DNA of 64,000 nt from Veillonellaceae bacterium (GTDB lineage: Bacteria; Bacillota; Negativicutes; Veillonellales; Negativicoccaceae): contig JALELM010000019.1 of assembly GCA_022771805.1 (NCBI GenBank), positions 1 to 64,000 of the forward strand. The letters run 5' to 3'. Of this stretch, positions 35,286 to 43,860 are shown in pieces. The notes below the pieces were generated by a model. That model worked only from the letters and a program-made list of their open reading frames with translations, did no database searches and was not told where the DNA came from. The position numbers and the translations under genes were made by a program. Every line of letters begins with the position of its first letter. Positions within the stretch are counted from its first letter, which is position 1.

Positions 35286-36064
35286 AGAGCATTCGGGCGG
35301 AACATATCCGCGTCCGCTTCGGCGAAAAAGAAATCCTGTCCGACATCAGCTTTGCGGTGGAACGCGGTGAGATAATCAGCATTCTCGGCGCCAACGGCTG
35401 CGGGAAATCCACGCTGTTGCGTTCTCTGGTCGGCATTCAACCGCGCACGGACGGGCGTGTGTATATCGGCGAAGAAGAGCTGGAACGTTACACGCCGGCA
35501 CGGCTGGCACGCAAGCTGGCATTTCTGCCGCAGGCTGCGGAACCGCCGCAGGACATGACGGTAGAGGAGTGGGTCGGCTGCGGCCGCTATCCCTACCAGG
35601 CCTGGTGGAAACCGGTCTCGGATTATGACCGGGAAGTCGTGGCGCGATCGCTTGTGCAAACACGAGTGAGCCATTTGGCCAAGCGCATGATCCATTCTCT
35701 TTCCGGCGGCGAACGGCAACGGGTACGCATTGCGATGGCCTTGGCGCAGGAGCCGGAAATTATCATGCTGGACGAGCCGACGACCTATCTCGATCTGAGT
35801 CATCAGCTGGAAGTCATGGAACTCCTCTGGCATATCAATCAAACGGACGGCGTAACCGTCGTGATGGTCTTGCACGATGTAAACCATGCCGCCAGGTATT
35901 CGCATCGTTTACTTGTGTTGGCGGAGCGCGGGATCTACCGTCTGGGGAAACCGGAAGAAGTGCTGACTGCCGATGTGATGCGAGATGTCTACGGTGTCCG
36001 GGCGGAAATCGAAACCCGGGACGGCGGCCCGTTCTGCTATGTCCGCGGCTTGTTGCGGACATAA
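35282..36064 (+). CDS. ABC transporter ATP-binding protein, FecE/BtuD family
   Basis: A 260-residue ATPase with Walker A G-A-N-G-C-G-K-S (about residues 36-43), signature L-S-G-G-E-R-Q-R, Walker B I-I-M-L-D-E-P-T-T-Y-L-D and H-loop V-L-H-D-V-N-H-A. All catalytic elements are complete, unlike the ATPase at 5342. The ATG overlaps the permease stop. Likely drives corrinoid uptake together with 34272-35285 and the lipoprotein at 36350-37294. Confidence 0.92.
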   Translation: MKSIRAEHIRVRFGEKEILSDISFAVERGEIISILGANGCGKSTLLRSLVGIQPRTDGRVYIGEEELERYTPARLARKLAFLPQAAEPPQDMTVEEWVGCGRYPYQAWWKPVSDYDREVVARSLVQTRVSHLAKRMIHSLSGGERQRVRIAMALAQEPEIIMLDEPTTYLDLSHQLEVMELLWHINQTDGVTVVMVLHDVNHAARYSHRLLVLAERGIYRLGKPEEVLTADVMRDVYGVRAEIETRDGGPFCYVRGLLRT

Positions 36065-36301
36065 AAGCAACAAGTTTTCATTCGACGGAGAAAAAAGAGT
36101 TCGTCGCGAGGTTCCTTTGCGACATATTCGCCAAGGCGGTTGCGGGATGTATGCGGCGAGAGTCATAACCGATGCGCTGCCGGCTACGCAGCCGATGCGA
36201 TGTAAACGCAAGCGAAGCACGATCGCATGAGTGCTGTCGCTTGAAGAAAACGCCGTTCCTCTCAGTGCGGTTTCGGATGCATTGGGATGCATAAGAAAAA
36301 G
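36065..36301. other. Non-coding gap between convergent ABC genes
   Basis: No gene is supported. Short inverted repeats occur, for example CGGCT-ACGC-AGCCG around 36180-36194, and GATGCG recurs near 36171-36199, but no known RNA family is recognised. The only longer open frames overlap the ATPase and look like shadows. Confidence 0.4.
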
Positions 36302-36341
36302 AAAGAGCCCCGGTTTCGTATGAACGAAATCGGGGCTCTTT
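36302..36341. terminator. Intrinsic terminator between convergent ABC genes
   Basis: A 17-bp inverted repeat (AAAGAGCCCCGGTTTCG with CGAAATCGGGGCTCTTT, one wobble region) and a 6-nt loop. The minus strand has the longer U-tract, so it mainly ends the binding-protein gene, but it can also stop plus-strand transcripts. Confidence 0.85.
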
Positions 36342-36349
36342 TGCCTGAT

Positions 36350-37294
36350 TTATTTCTGTTGTAAGTCGGGATAGGCAAGTTCCAGCAGGTGGTGCATGGC
36401 TTCCGGGGTACGGATGCCCGGGTTCAGCAGGTAGAGATCGCTGGGGAGGAAGTAGACGCGGCCGTTTTCTACGGCTTGGAGTTGATTCCAGGCCGGATTG
36501 CCCGTCATTTCCTGTTCAAGCTTTTTCGTGATCTGATCCATTTTGCCCATGGTGACGATGAAAATGATGTCGGGATTGTCCGCGGCGAGTACCTCCAGGC
36601 TGTAGGGAACCGTCTTGGCGGAAATATTGCGGACATGGTCGAGGATGACGTTTTTCATGCCGATTTCTTCCACCATGGAGGCGGTGACGGCACGCGGCGT
36701 TTCCGCAGTCACGTCCTTGCCGGTGGCTCGCAGAACGGCAACCCGCAGGGGCGTTTGTTTTTTGCCGAGTTCTTTTTCCGCCTGAATGCGTTGTTCATAG
36801 TCGGTGATGACTTTGCTCGCTTCGACCTCCGTGCCGGCGATTTTGCCGAAGAACTCCAGCAGCGGCACATTGTCTTCGATGCCCTCGTAGTTCAACAAGA
36901 TGTAGGGGATCTTGTTGGCTTGCAGAATCGACTCCAGCTTTTGGTTTTGCGATTGCAGGCCGATTACGAGATCGGGATTTAAACCGACCAGCGTCTCCGA
37001 GTTGATCGTGGAGACATGACCGATTTCCGGCAAATCCTTCGCCTCGGCCGGGAGTTCGTTTTTCGACGTGGGGCGGGCGACGGCTTTGCCGCCGGCGGCA
37101 TAGTACATGGAGAGCAATGAATCCGAGAGCGGGATGACTCGCTGCGGTGTTGCGGCGAGTGTGATCTCCTTATCCTTGAACCGATAGGCGGCTCGGCCGC
37201 CACTTTTTTTATCCGCGCTGTCGCCGCAGCCGGCGGCAAAGCAGAGGGCAATGATGCTCAATGCGGCTGCCGCATGTTTCCAAAATGATTTCAT
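36350..37294 (-). CDS. ABC transporter substrate-binding lipoprotein, BtuF/FecB family
   Basis: A 314-residue lipoprotein: signal peptide with lipobox F-A-A-G-C (Cys at residue 23), then the class III binding-protein pattern T-P-Q-R-V-I-P-L-S-D-S and L-V-G-L-N-P-D-L-V-I-G. AGGAGG precedes the ATG at 37294; the frame open to 37324 is not needed. It faces the BtuC/BtuD-like genes and lies directly downstream of cbiK, so it probably delivers a corrinoid or cobalt chelate to that permease. A hairpin terminator separates it from cbiK and its own promoter is not obvious. Confidence 0.87.
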   Translation of the reverse strand: MKSFWKHAAAALSIIALCFAAGCGDSADKKSGGRAAYRFKDKEITLAATPQRVIPLSDSLLSMYYAAGGKAVARPTSKNELPAEAKDLPEIGHVSTINSETLVGLNPDLVIGLQSQNQKLESILQANKIPYILLNYEGIEDNVPLLEFFGKIAGTEVEASKVITDYEQRIQAEKELGKKQTPLRVAVLRATGKDVTAETPRAVTASMVEEIGMKNVILDHVRNISAKTVPYSLEVLAADNPDIIFIVTMGKMDQITKKLEQEMTGNPAWNQLQAVENGRVYFLPSDLYLLNPGIRTPEAMHHLLELAYPDLQQK

Positions 37295-37302
37295 AATTCC
37301 TC

Positions 37303-37335
37303 CTAAAGAGAAACGCCTCGGCAAGCCGAGGCGTT
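37303..37335 (-). terminator. Hairpin terminator/attenuator between cbiK and the binding-protein gene
   Basis: AACGCCTCGG (37312-37321) and CCGAGGCGTT (37326-37335) form a perfect 10-bp stem with a 4-nt loop. On the minus strand it is followed by TCTCTTT, a weak U-tract, so partial readthrough into the lipoprotein gene is likely. Confidence 0.7.
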
Positions 37336-37351
37336 ATGAGTCACGTGCAAA

Positions 37352-38398
37352 TTATTTACGCATGTGCATGCCGTGCGGAGTGTACGGCACGAGAGCCTTG
37401 CCGTTATCCAAGGAGTCCAGCGCTTCGCGTGTGCGTTCCACGAAGAGATCCTGTACCATGGCATTTTCACCGAGCCCGTGCAGGTAGGCGTCCACATGGT
37501 AACCGGCCGCCTCCAAGATGGATTTATGGCTGTCTTCTTCGTCACCGGCCATGTCGTTGTTGGCATGGTCGCCGGCCACCATCATGATCGGCATCAGCGT
37601 TACGTCATGGATACCGTTGGCAGCAAGCTTCGGCAGCACATCTTCCAGATGCGGGCGGCCTTCAACGGAGTAGACGAAGACATTGTCCATACCGAGGTCT
37701 TCGAGGCGATCCTGGATCACCGCATAGTATGCATTGGCCGGGTGCGGCGTGCCGTGTGCCATCAAGAGGACGGCATGATCCGCTTTACGCATCTTCGGCA
37801 GTTGCATTTTTACCGCTTCGAGGAAGTCCACTACCTGATCCGGCTGGTCTTCCTGACCCATGTAGTACATCAGCGGGGTGGCGAGCGTTACTTTCTTGAA
37901 GCTCTTCTGGGCGCTCTGTGCCACGAGGCGGGCATATTCGTATTCAATCCCCGGAACAATGTTGAAGTTGACGATAGCCACACGGGTGTAGCCTTCCGCT
38001 TTTAACTGATCCAGAGCCTGTTCCGGGGTCAGGTACTGAATGCCTTCGTTTTCTTTTACGCGGTCAATGATAATATGGCTGGTGAAAGCGATACGAACTT
38101 CTTTGCCCGGGAATGCGTGTTTGATTTTTTTCATTACCGCATCAATCGTTTTTTCCCGGGTATCTTTGAACGTAGTACCGAAGCTGGTGATCAGAACGGC
38201 ATCTTTATTCGGCATGTTCTGCATGGCGGTATTTTCATATACGCGCACACCGATTTCGGAAGCGCCGAGCAGGGCTGTCGTCGGGTTCTTTACTTCATCG
38301 CTCAATTCATAAGCGGCTTGGGCACCGACGCCGGTAAATCCCGCCAGAGCCAGCGCACACAGGCCGGCAACTACATAACGACGTAAGCTCATTTTCAT
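37352..38398 (-). CDS. cbiK: Sirohydrochlorin cobaltochelatase CbiK, exported form
   Basis: A 348-residue class II chelatase that inserts cobalt into sirohydrochlorin. It has V-L-I-T-S-F-G-T-T-F at the start of the domain, L-L-M-A-H-G-T-P-H-P with the metal-binding histidine, and M-M-V-A-G-D-H-A-N-N-D-M with the second. Residues 1-28 form a clear signal peptide (S-L-R-R, hydrophobic core, A-Q-A cleavage site), so the mature enzyme should be periplasmic, as known for the CbiKP type of some sulfate reducers. The ATG at 38398 has AAAGGAG upstream. Its place beside a corrinoid-type binding protein suggests a role in periplasmic cobalt or tetrapyrrole handling rather than only biosynthesis. Confidence 0.92.
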   Translation of the reverse strand: MKMSLRRYVVAGLCALALAGFTGVGAQAAYELSDEVKNPTTALLGASEIGVRVYENTAMQNMPNKDAVLITSFGTTFKDTREKTIDAVMKKIKHAFPGKEVRIAFTSHIIIDRVKENEGIQYLTPEQALDQLKAEGYTRVAIVNFNIVPGIEYEYARLVAQSAQKSFKKVTLATPLMYYMGQEDQPDQVVDFLEAVKMQLPKMRKADHAVLLMAHGTPHPANAYYAVIQDRLEDLGMDNVFVYSVEGRPHLEDVLPKLAANGIHDVTLMPIMMVAGDHANNDMAGDEEDSHKSILEAAGYHVDAYLHGLGENAMVQDLFVERTREALDSLDNGKALVPYTPHGMHMRK

Positions 38399-38508
38399 AG
38401 TCAAACACTCCTTTGACTTATAATAGGAGAACTGTGGGCAGACCTGCCGACGCCCGGAAACTCCCCTTTATTTCAAGGCGTCCTAAGAATAAGCAGTATC
38501 GCTCTATT
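38399..38508 (-). promoter_or_regulatory. Structured 5' leader of cbiK
   Basis: About 110 nt separate the predicted transcription start from the ATG. On the minus strand the RNA can form GACGCC/GGCGTC and GGCAG-GT-CTGCC stems. A CTCCT segment, 12 nt before the Shine-Dalgarno AGGAG, is complementary to it. This could hide the ribosome-binding site. It does not match the cobalamin riboswitch (no B12 box); a metal-sensing class is possible but not shown. Confidence 0.4.
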
Positions 38509-38514
38509 GGCTTC

Positions 38515-38543
38515 ATGATACAACTTAGCACATATGTTGTCAA
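38515..38543 (-). promoter_or_regulatory. Sigma-70-type promoter of cbiK
   Basis: On the minus strand TTGACA (38543-38538) and TATCAT (38520-38515) are separated by exactly 17 bp, predicting a start near 38508. Confidence 0.8.
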
Positions 38544-38662
38544 TGATTTATACTTGTTTGATAATGTATTTCAAATTTAACGGGCAAAATAAACCCGCCG
38601 GCAGATTTAACGACTCCGTAGTCCTTGAGAAACGAATATAGCCGAAAGAACATCGCATTCGG

Positions 38663-38686
38663 AATGTAAAGTGTAATGTAAAGTGT
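38663..38686. repeat. Tandem 12-bp direct repeat upstream of a small gene
   Basis: AATGTAAAGTGT occurs twice in direct succession (38663-38674 and 38675-38686), followed by related AGAGTGTAGT sequence. It ends 16 bp before the extended -10 element of the next gene, a position suited to an activator or repressor site. Confidence 0.75.
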
Positions 38687-38701
38687 AGAGTGTAGTATGT
38701 A

Positions 38702-38710
38702 TGTTATAAT
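38702..38710 (+). promoter_or_regulatory. Extended -10 promoter for the small gene at 38735
   Basis: TGTTATAAT (TATAAT at 38705-38710) lies 24 bp before the ATG. No -35 box is seen; the tandem repeat lies where a -35 would be. Confidence 0.55.
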
Positions 38711-38734
38711 AAGTAAAAAGGCAGGAGGAATCTT

Positions 38735-39058
38735 ATGGCTATTGACTTGGAGCGTAAATCGACAACGGAGAAAGGGTATTCGGACTCCCTGTATGAAGTG
38801 CGTTTCGTGCCGGTAACGGAGCGGGCGGAGTATCAGGACGGGCCGATCGCCGCCGCCTTGGCGAAATTGCGGGAAGGCATGGGCGAAAAAGACTTTGAGC
38901 GATATATCAATCAATTATTGCGGATCAATTATGACGGTAAGCGTCTGCTGTTGATCACGAAGAAAGAAATGCACCGTACCATGTTGGAAGGACATTACTT
39001 GGCACAGATTTGCGAATCCTTCGGAACGACACAGGTACGGATTGTCAGCCAGGCCTGA
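38735..39058 (+). CDS. Small protein resembling DnaA domain I, paralogue A
   Basis: A 107-residue soluble protein of no family I can name with certainty. Residues ~45-105 (L-R-E-G-M-G-E-K-D-F-E-R-Y-I-N-Q-L then R-L-L-L-I-T-K-K-E-M-H-R-T-M-L-E) follow the helix-strand pattern of the DnaA N-terminal domain (an x-F-x-x-W/Y-I-x-P-L helix, then a strand and an N-E/E-M-H-R helix). It is clearly paralogous to the protein at 45030 in this half. GGAGGAA precedes the ATG. It has its own promoter and is separated from mutA by the cobalamin riboswitch. The DnaA likeness is my reading of the pattern, not a database result. Confidence 0.75.
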   Translation: MAIDLERKSTTEKGYSDSLYEVRFVPVTERAEYQDGPIAAALAKLREGMGEKDFERYINQLLRINYDGKRLLLITKKEMHRTMLEGHYLAQICESFGTTQVRIVSQA

Positions 39059-39076
39059 TTGTGAAGTCGGCCGGTC

Positions 39077-39105
39077 TTGACAATGATAAGACCTGACAGT
39101 ATACT
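39077..39105 (+). promoter_or_regulatory. Consensus promoter of the methylmalonyl-CoA mutase operon
   Basis: TTGACA (39077-39082) and TATACT (39100-39105) with a 17-bp spacer form a near-consensus sigma-70 promoter. Transcription would begin near 39112, about 30 nt before the riboswitch. Confidence 0.85.
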
Positions 39106-39141
39106 GAAATTAATGTAATATGCGGATTTATCCGCCCAACG

Positions 39142-39288
39142 AACGGATGCGAAAGCATAAAAGAGAAATCGGTGCAAAACCGATGCGGTCACGCCACTGT
39201 GATGGGGAGCGCGCTTACATATTGTCACTGATGCAGATCGGGAAGACGTAAGTGGCGCAATGATCCTAAGCCAGGAGAACTATCCGTT
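39142..39288 (+). promoter_or_regulatory. Cobalamin riboswitch (B12 element) upstream of mutA
   Basis: The closing stem AACGGAT (39142-39148) pairs with ATCCGTT (39282-39288). Inside are the conserved core pieces: ATCGGTGCAAAACCGATGCG, GTCACGCCACTGTGA, GATCGGGAAGACG and the B12 box AAGCCAGGAGAAC (39268-39280). A hairpin terminator follows at 39351-39387. The arrangement (promoter, aptamer, terminator, gene) predicts control of mutA-mutB-meaB by adenosylcobalamin or a related corrinoid. Confidence 0.93.
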
Positions 39289-39350
39289 TAAGAATCACCG
39301 TTTGACCTACGAGCGATAGGGAGGAGATTGCGCACCGCGTTTCTTTTGGT

Positions 39351-39387
39351 AGCAAAAGCTCTCGGCTTGTGGCGGGAGCTTTTTTGC
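39351..39387 (+). terminator. Terminator acting as riboswitch expression platform
   Basis: AGCAAAAGCTC and GAGCTTTTTTGCT form a stem with the T-run on the right arm, 63 bp after the B12 element and 77 bp before mutA. It fits a transcription-terminating platform; which ligand state favours it cannot be decided by eye. Confidence 0.75.
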
Positions 39388-39463
39388 TTGCGACAAATTG
39401 GGGGAAAGGGGGAGCAGTACTGATAATCGGCAGTCGCACATATAAAGGAGGTTGAAAGAGTTT

Positions 39464-41665
39464 ATGGATGAAAAGAAAGTAAACGAAGCACAGGACGCTT
39501 CGGCTGATCTGAACTCCGCTACGGAGGAGCAGTATCCGCGCGTGACTTTTGACGAGTTTACGCCGCCGACCTATGAAGAATGGGTAGCCGCAGCGGAAGC
39601 ATTGTTGAAAGGGCGGCCTTTCGACAAAGTCATGTTCACACCGACGTATGAAGGTATTACTTTCGAGCCGATGTACACGCGGGAACGCACGGATGACATT
39701 TTGCCGACGGATTCGTATCCCGGCTATGCCGATTTTCTGCGCGGTGCACGTCCGGAAGGGTATATTCATCACCCGTGGGGCGTCGCTCAATTGTGTGACG
39801 AAACATTACCGAAAGAAAATAACGAGTTGCTGAAATTTGAAGTCGAAAAAGGTGCGTCCATTTACCATATCGGCTTGGATTCGGCGACATTACGCAACAT
39901 CCCGTTGGCGGAAACGGAACAGATCGGTGAGGGCGGCGTCAACTTGGCAGTTCTGGCGGATATGCAGGAACTGATTGCCGGGTTGGATTTTGCTAAATAT
40001 CCGGTCATGATGTATACCGGTGCATCTTCGCTGCCGATCTTGGCTTTGCTGGTTGCAGCAGTCCGAGCGGAAGGGAAAGCGGTGGAAGATTTGCACGGTG
40101 TCGTCGGCGCGAACCCGATCGGAGCCATGACGAAATCGGGCAAAACCTTCGCCTCGCTGGACGCATTGTATGATGAAATGGCTCATGCCGCGCGTTGGGC
40201 GCTCACGAATGCACCGCAATTGCGGACGGTATTTGCTCGCAGTGAAGTATTCAGCCGAGCCGGTGCCAATGACGTTCAGGAAGTGGCCTATACCCTGGCG
40301 ATGGGCGTTGCCTACATTCGTGCGTTGTTGCAGCGCGGTTTCAGCGTGAAGGAAGCGGCTTCGCAAATCGAGTTTTCTTTCTCGATGGGTGCGAACTTCT
40401 TTATGCAAATCGCCAAACTGCGCGCCGTGCGTGTGGTCTGGTCGAATATTATGGAGGCATTCGGCGGTGACGAAGACGATCAGCGGATGGTTATTCACGC
40501 TCGTCCGGCCTATTTCACAAAGACGATCTATGACCCCTACGTCAACATGTTGCGTAATACGACACAGATATTCTCCGGCGTAGTCGGCGGGATCGACAGC
40601 TTCGAAATGGCGCCGTTTGATGAGCCGATCCGCAAAGGGGACGTATTCTCGCGCCGTATCGCTCGGAATATGCAGATCATGCTGCAGGAAGAATTCGGCA
40701 TGCTGCAACCGATCGACCCGGCGGGCGGTTCCTGGGCGGTCGAAACGCTGACCCGCCAGATGGAGGAAAAGATCTGGGACGAATTCCGTCTGATCGAAGA
40801 AAAGGGCGGTATCGTGGCGGCTTTGCAGGCGGGGTATCCGCAGGAAGCGATCAACGAAGTGCTGGAAAAACGCTTCAAAGCACTGGAGCTGCGTAAAGAT
40901 GTCGCCGTCGGGAACAATATGTATCCGAATATGACGGAAACATTGCTCGATACACGCGAAGAAGATCAGGAGGTATTGCGTAAGGCTCGGACGGAAGCGA
41001 TTGAGGCGTTCCATTCGGGCAAGGCGGTTCACAGCGGGGCCTATGATCTGGCGGAACTGCGTGAAGCGGTCAGCGGCAACGAGGTCGGCGGTCTGGTGGA
41101 CGCGGTCGCGGAAGCGTTCACGCACGGTGCTATTTTGGCGGACGTACGCAAGGCGCTCACGGACGAAGAAGACGCACCGGAAGAAGTGACGGCGCTGTCG
41201 GTTCATCGGTGGACGGAACGCTTCGAAGATCTGCGCCGTACCACGGAAGAATTCAAAGAAAAAGAAGGTAAAAATGTAACCGTATTCCTGGCGAATATGG
41301 GTCCCATCCCGCAGCACAAAGCGCGTGCCGATTTCTCGACCGGTTTCTTGCAGGTCGCGGCATTCGACGTGCTGACCAATGACGGTTTCCCGGACGTCGA
41401 TGCGGCTGCGAAAGCGGCAGGCGAATCCGGCGCGGATGCGGTAGTTATCTGTTCGACGGACAAGACTTATCCGGAAATCGTACCGGAATTGGCACCGAAG
41501 CTGCGTGCGGCGTTGCCGGAAGCGACAATCTTCCTGGCCGGCGCACCGCCGAAAGACTTGGAACCGGTATATCGTGAAGCCGGTGTACAGGAATTTATCA
41601 GTGTCAAAGCGAACTGCTACCAAATTCTGCGGACGTTGCAACAAAAGAAGGGGATGATTGAATAA
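39464..41665 (+). CDS. mutA: Methylmalonyl-CoA mutase small (beta) subunit
   Basis: A 733-residue non-catalytic subunit of the heterodimeric mutase that interconverts succinyl-CoA and R-methylmalonyl-CoA in propionate metabolism. It shows the TIM-barrel landmarks ([34 protein letters not shown]). Its C-terminal B12-type domain lacks the D-x-H-x-x-G cobalt-ligating motif, as expected for the beta subunit. AAAGGAGG lies 12 bp before ATG 39464; a TTG at 39452 is too close to it. The stop overlaps the mutB ATG. Expression should depend on the upstream cobalamin riboswitch. Confidence 0.95.
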   Translation: MDEKKVNEAQDASADLNSATEEQYPRVTFDEFTPPTYEEWVAAAEALLKGRPFDKVMFTPTYEGITFEPMYTRERTDDILPTDSYPGYADFLRGARPEGYIHHPWGVAQLCDETLPKENNELLKFEVEKGASIYHIGLDSATLRNIPLAETEQIGEGGVNLAVLADMQELIAGLDFAKYPVMMYTGASSLPILALLVAAVRAEGKAVEDLHGVVGANPIGAMTKSGKTFASLDALYDEMAHAARWALTNAPQLRTVFARSEVFSRAGANDVQEVAYTLAMGVAYIRALLQRGFSVKEAASQIEFSFSMGANFFMQIAKLRAVRVVWSNIMEAFGGDEDDQRMVIHARPAYFTKTIYDPYVNMLRNTTQIFSGVVGGIDSFEMAPFDEPIRKGDVFSRRIARNMQIMLQEEFGMLQPIDPAGGSWAVETLTRQMEEKIWDEFRLIEEKGGIVAALQAGYPQEAINEVLEKRFKALELRKDVAVGNNMYPNMTETLLDTREEDQEVLRKARTEAIEAFHSGKAVHSGAYDLAELREAVSGNEVGGLVDAVAEAFTHGAILADVRKALTDEEDAPEEVTALSVHRWTERFEDLRRTTEEFKEKEGKNVTVFLANMGPIPQHKARADFSTGFLQVAAFDVLTNDGFPDVDAAAKAAGESGADAVVICSTDKTYPEIVPELAPKLRAALPEATIFLAGAPPKDLEPVYREAGVQEFISVKANCYQILRTLQQKKGMIE

Positions 41666-43860
41666 TGGCCTACCGGAATCCGGATTTCACAAAGATGGTC
41701 CTGGGCGAACGGCCGCAGCGTTCCTACGAAGATTGGAAGCGCGACCTCGAAGCTAAGACCGGTAAAAGTTTTGCCGAACTTGCGGGCAAGACGATGGAAC
41801 AAATCGAAGTAGATCCTTTGTACACGAAGGATGCTTACGAAGGAATGCAGCATTTGGATTTTGTTGCGGGGATTCCGCCTTGCTTGCGCGGACCGTATGC
41901 AACCATGTATGTGTTCCGCCCCTGGACGGTACGGCAGTATGCCGGTTTCTCCACGGCGGAAGAATCGAACGCGTTTTATCGTCGTAACCTGGCCGCCGGT
42001 CAGAAAGGTTTGTCGATTGCGTTCGACTTGGCGACGCACCGCGGCTATGACTCCGATAACCCTCGTGTTGTCGGTGACGTTGGTAAGGCAGGCGTTGCGG
42101 TAGACTCGATCTTGGACATGGAAATTCTTTTCAGCGGGATTCCGCTCGATCAGATGTCCGTTTCCATGACGATGAACGGCGCCGTATTGCCGATCATGGC
42201 GTTCTACATCCTGGCCGGTCAGGAGCAGGGTGTCGATCCCAAGGTTATGGCCGGGACGATTCAGAATGATATTTTGAAAGAGTTCATGGTTCGTAACACG
42301 TACATCTATCCGCCGGAAATTTCGATGCGAATTATCGGCGATATCTTCTACTACACTACGAACTACATGCCGAAGTTCAACAGTATCTCCATCTCCGGTT
42401 ACCATATGCAGGAAGCCGGCGCGACTGCGGATATCGAGCTCGGCTACACGTTGGCCGACGGTTTGGAATACATCCGTACCGGCGAAAAAGCAGGCCTGAA
42501 GGTCGACGACTTCGCAAAACGTCTGTCGTTCTTCTGGGCTATCGGCAAGAACTACTTCATGGAAGTGGCAAAGATGCGTGCGGCTCGTGTATTGTGGGCG
42601 AAGATCGTTAAGTCCTTCGGGGCGGAAAACCCGAAATCGATGGCTCTGCGTACACACTCGCAGACATCCGGCTGGTCCCTGACGGAACAGGATCCGTTCA
42701 ACAACGTAGCCCGTACATGTATGGAAGCTATGGGTGCGGCGCTCGGACATACACAGTCGTTGCACACGAACGCGTTGGACGAAGCGATTGCGTTGCCGAC
42801 GGACTTCTCGGCGCGTATCGCGCGTAACACGCAGCTGTACATCCAAGACGAAACGCGCGTCTGCAAGATCATCGATCCGTGGGGCGGCTCGTACTATGTA
42901 GAAGCCTTGACGGATGAAATCATCCGTCGTTCTTGGGCGCATATCCAGGAAGTCGAATCGCTCGGCGGTATGGCGAAGGCGATCAGCACGGGTCTGCCGA
43001 AGATGCGTATCGAAGAAGCGGCGGCTCGCCGTCAGGCGCGTATCGATTCCGGCAACGAAACGATCGTCGGGATCAACAAGTATCGCTTGGACAAGGAAGA
43101 TCCCTTGGATATCTTGGATATCGACAACACGGCCGTGCGCCAGGCGCAGATTCGTCGTCTGGAAAAATTGCGCGAAAGCCGCGACGAAGATACGGTAGCC
43201 GGTTGCCTGGAAGCCATCACGAAGTCGGCGGAAACAGGTGAAGGAAACCTGCTGGCGCTTGCTGTCGAAGCGGCGCGCGCACGTGCTTCGCTCGGCGAAA
43301 TCTCCGATGCGGTTGAAAAAGTATCCGGCCGTTATGCGGCGGTTATTCGTTCGATTTCCGGCGTATACTCCGCCGAGTTTACGGATGATGAAGTGATTCA
43401 GCAAGTTCGCAACATGGCGGACGAATTTGAAGAGGTCGAAGGTCGTCGCCCGCGTATCTTGGTAGCCAAGATGGGTCAGGACGGACATGACCGCGGCCAA
43501 AAAGTTATTGCCACAGCCTTTGCGGATATGGGCTGGGACGTAGATATCGGACCGCTCTTCCAAACTCCGGAAGAAACGGCACAGGATGCGGTGGACAACG
43601 ACGTACACATGGTCGGCTTCAGCTCGCTGGCAGCCGGTCATAAGACATTGCTCCCGAACCTGGTCGACGAGCTGAAAACGCGCGGGCGTGACGATATCCT
43701 GGTAGCAATCGGCGGCGTAATCCCTGCACAGGACTATCAATACCTTTATGATCATGGCGCCGCTGCCATCTTCGGACCGGGTACTGTTTTGCCGGTAGCC
43801 GCGAAGAAGTTGTTGGAAGAGCTGTTGGCTCGCGCGAAACGCGAAGCTGCAGATGAGTAA
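41665..43860 (+). CDS. mutB: Methylmalonyl-CoA mutase large (alpha) subunit
   Basis: A 731-residue catalytic subunit. The substrate barrel includes [18 protein letters not shown] and [12 protein letters not shown]. The C-terminal B12 domain has the base-off motif D-G-H-D-R-G (His 608 binds cobalt) followed by G-F-S-S-L-A-A-G-H and I-G-G-V-I-P. Length is normal. It overlaps mutA by one base and meaB by 8 bp. Confidence 0.98.
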   Translation: MAYRNPDFTKMVLGERPQRSYEDWKRDLEAKTGKSFAELAGKTMEQIEVDPLYTKDAYEGMQHLDFVAGIPPCLRGPYATMYVFRPWTVRQYAGFSTAEESNAFYRRNLAAGQKGLSIAFDLATHRGYDSDNPRVVGDVGKAGVAVDSILDMEILFSGIPLDQMSVSMTMNGAVLPIMAFYILAGQEQGVDPKVMAGTIQNDILKEFMVRNTYIYPPEISMRIIGDIFYYTTNYMPKFNSISISGYHMQEAGATADIELGYTLADGLEYIRTGEKAGLKVDDFAKRLSFFWAIGKNYFMEVAKMRAARVLWAKIVKSFGAENPKSMALRTHSQTSGWSLTEQDPFNNVARTCMEAMGAALGHTQSLHTNALDEAIALPTDFSARIARNTQLYIQDETRVCKIIDPWGGSYYVEALTDEIIRRSWAHIQEVESLGGMAKAISTGLPKMRIEEAAARRQARIDSGNETIVGINKYRLDKEDPLDILDIDNTAVRQAQIRRLEKLRESRDEDTVAGCLEAITKSAETGEGNLLALAVEAARARASLGEISDAVEKVSGRYAAVIRSISGVYSAEFTDDEVIQQVRNMADEFEEVEGRRPRILVAKMGQDGHDRGQKVIATAFADMGWDVDIGPLFQTPEETAQDAVDNDVHMVGFSSLAAGHKTLLPNLVDELKTRGRDDILVAIGGVIPAQDYQYLYDHGAAAIFGPGTVLPVAAKKLLEELLARAKREAADE

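Noticed and set aside
36065-36301. Small gene or RNA element in the gap
   Set aside because: The open frames overlap the ATPase and lack a start site, and the short inverted repeats match no RNA class I know.
38399-38508. Cobalamin riboswitch in the cbiK leader
   Set aside because: The B12 box (AGCCAGGAGA-type) and the GGTGCAAA core found at 39142-39288 are missing here.
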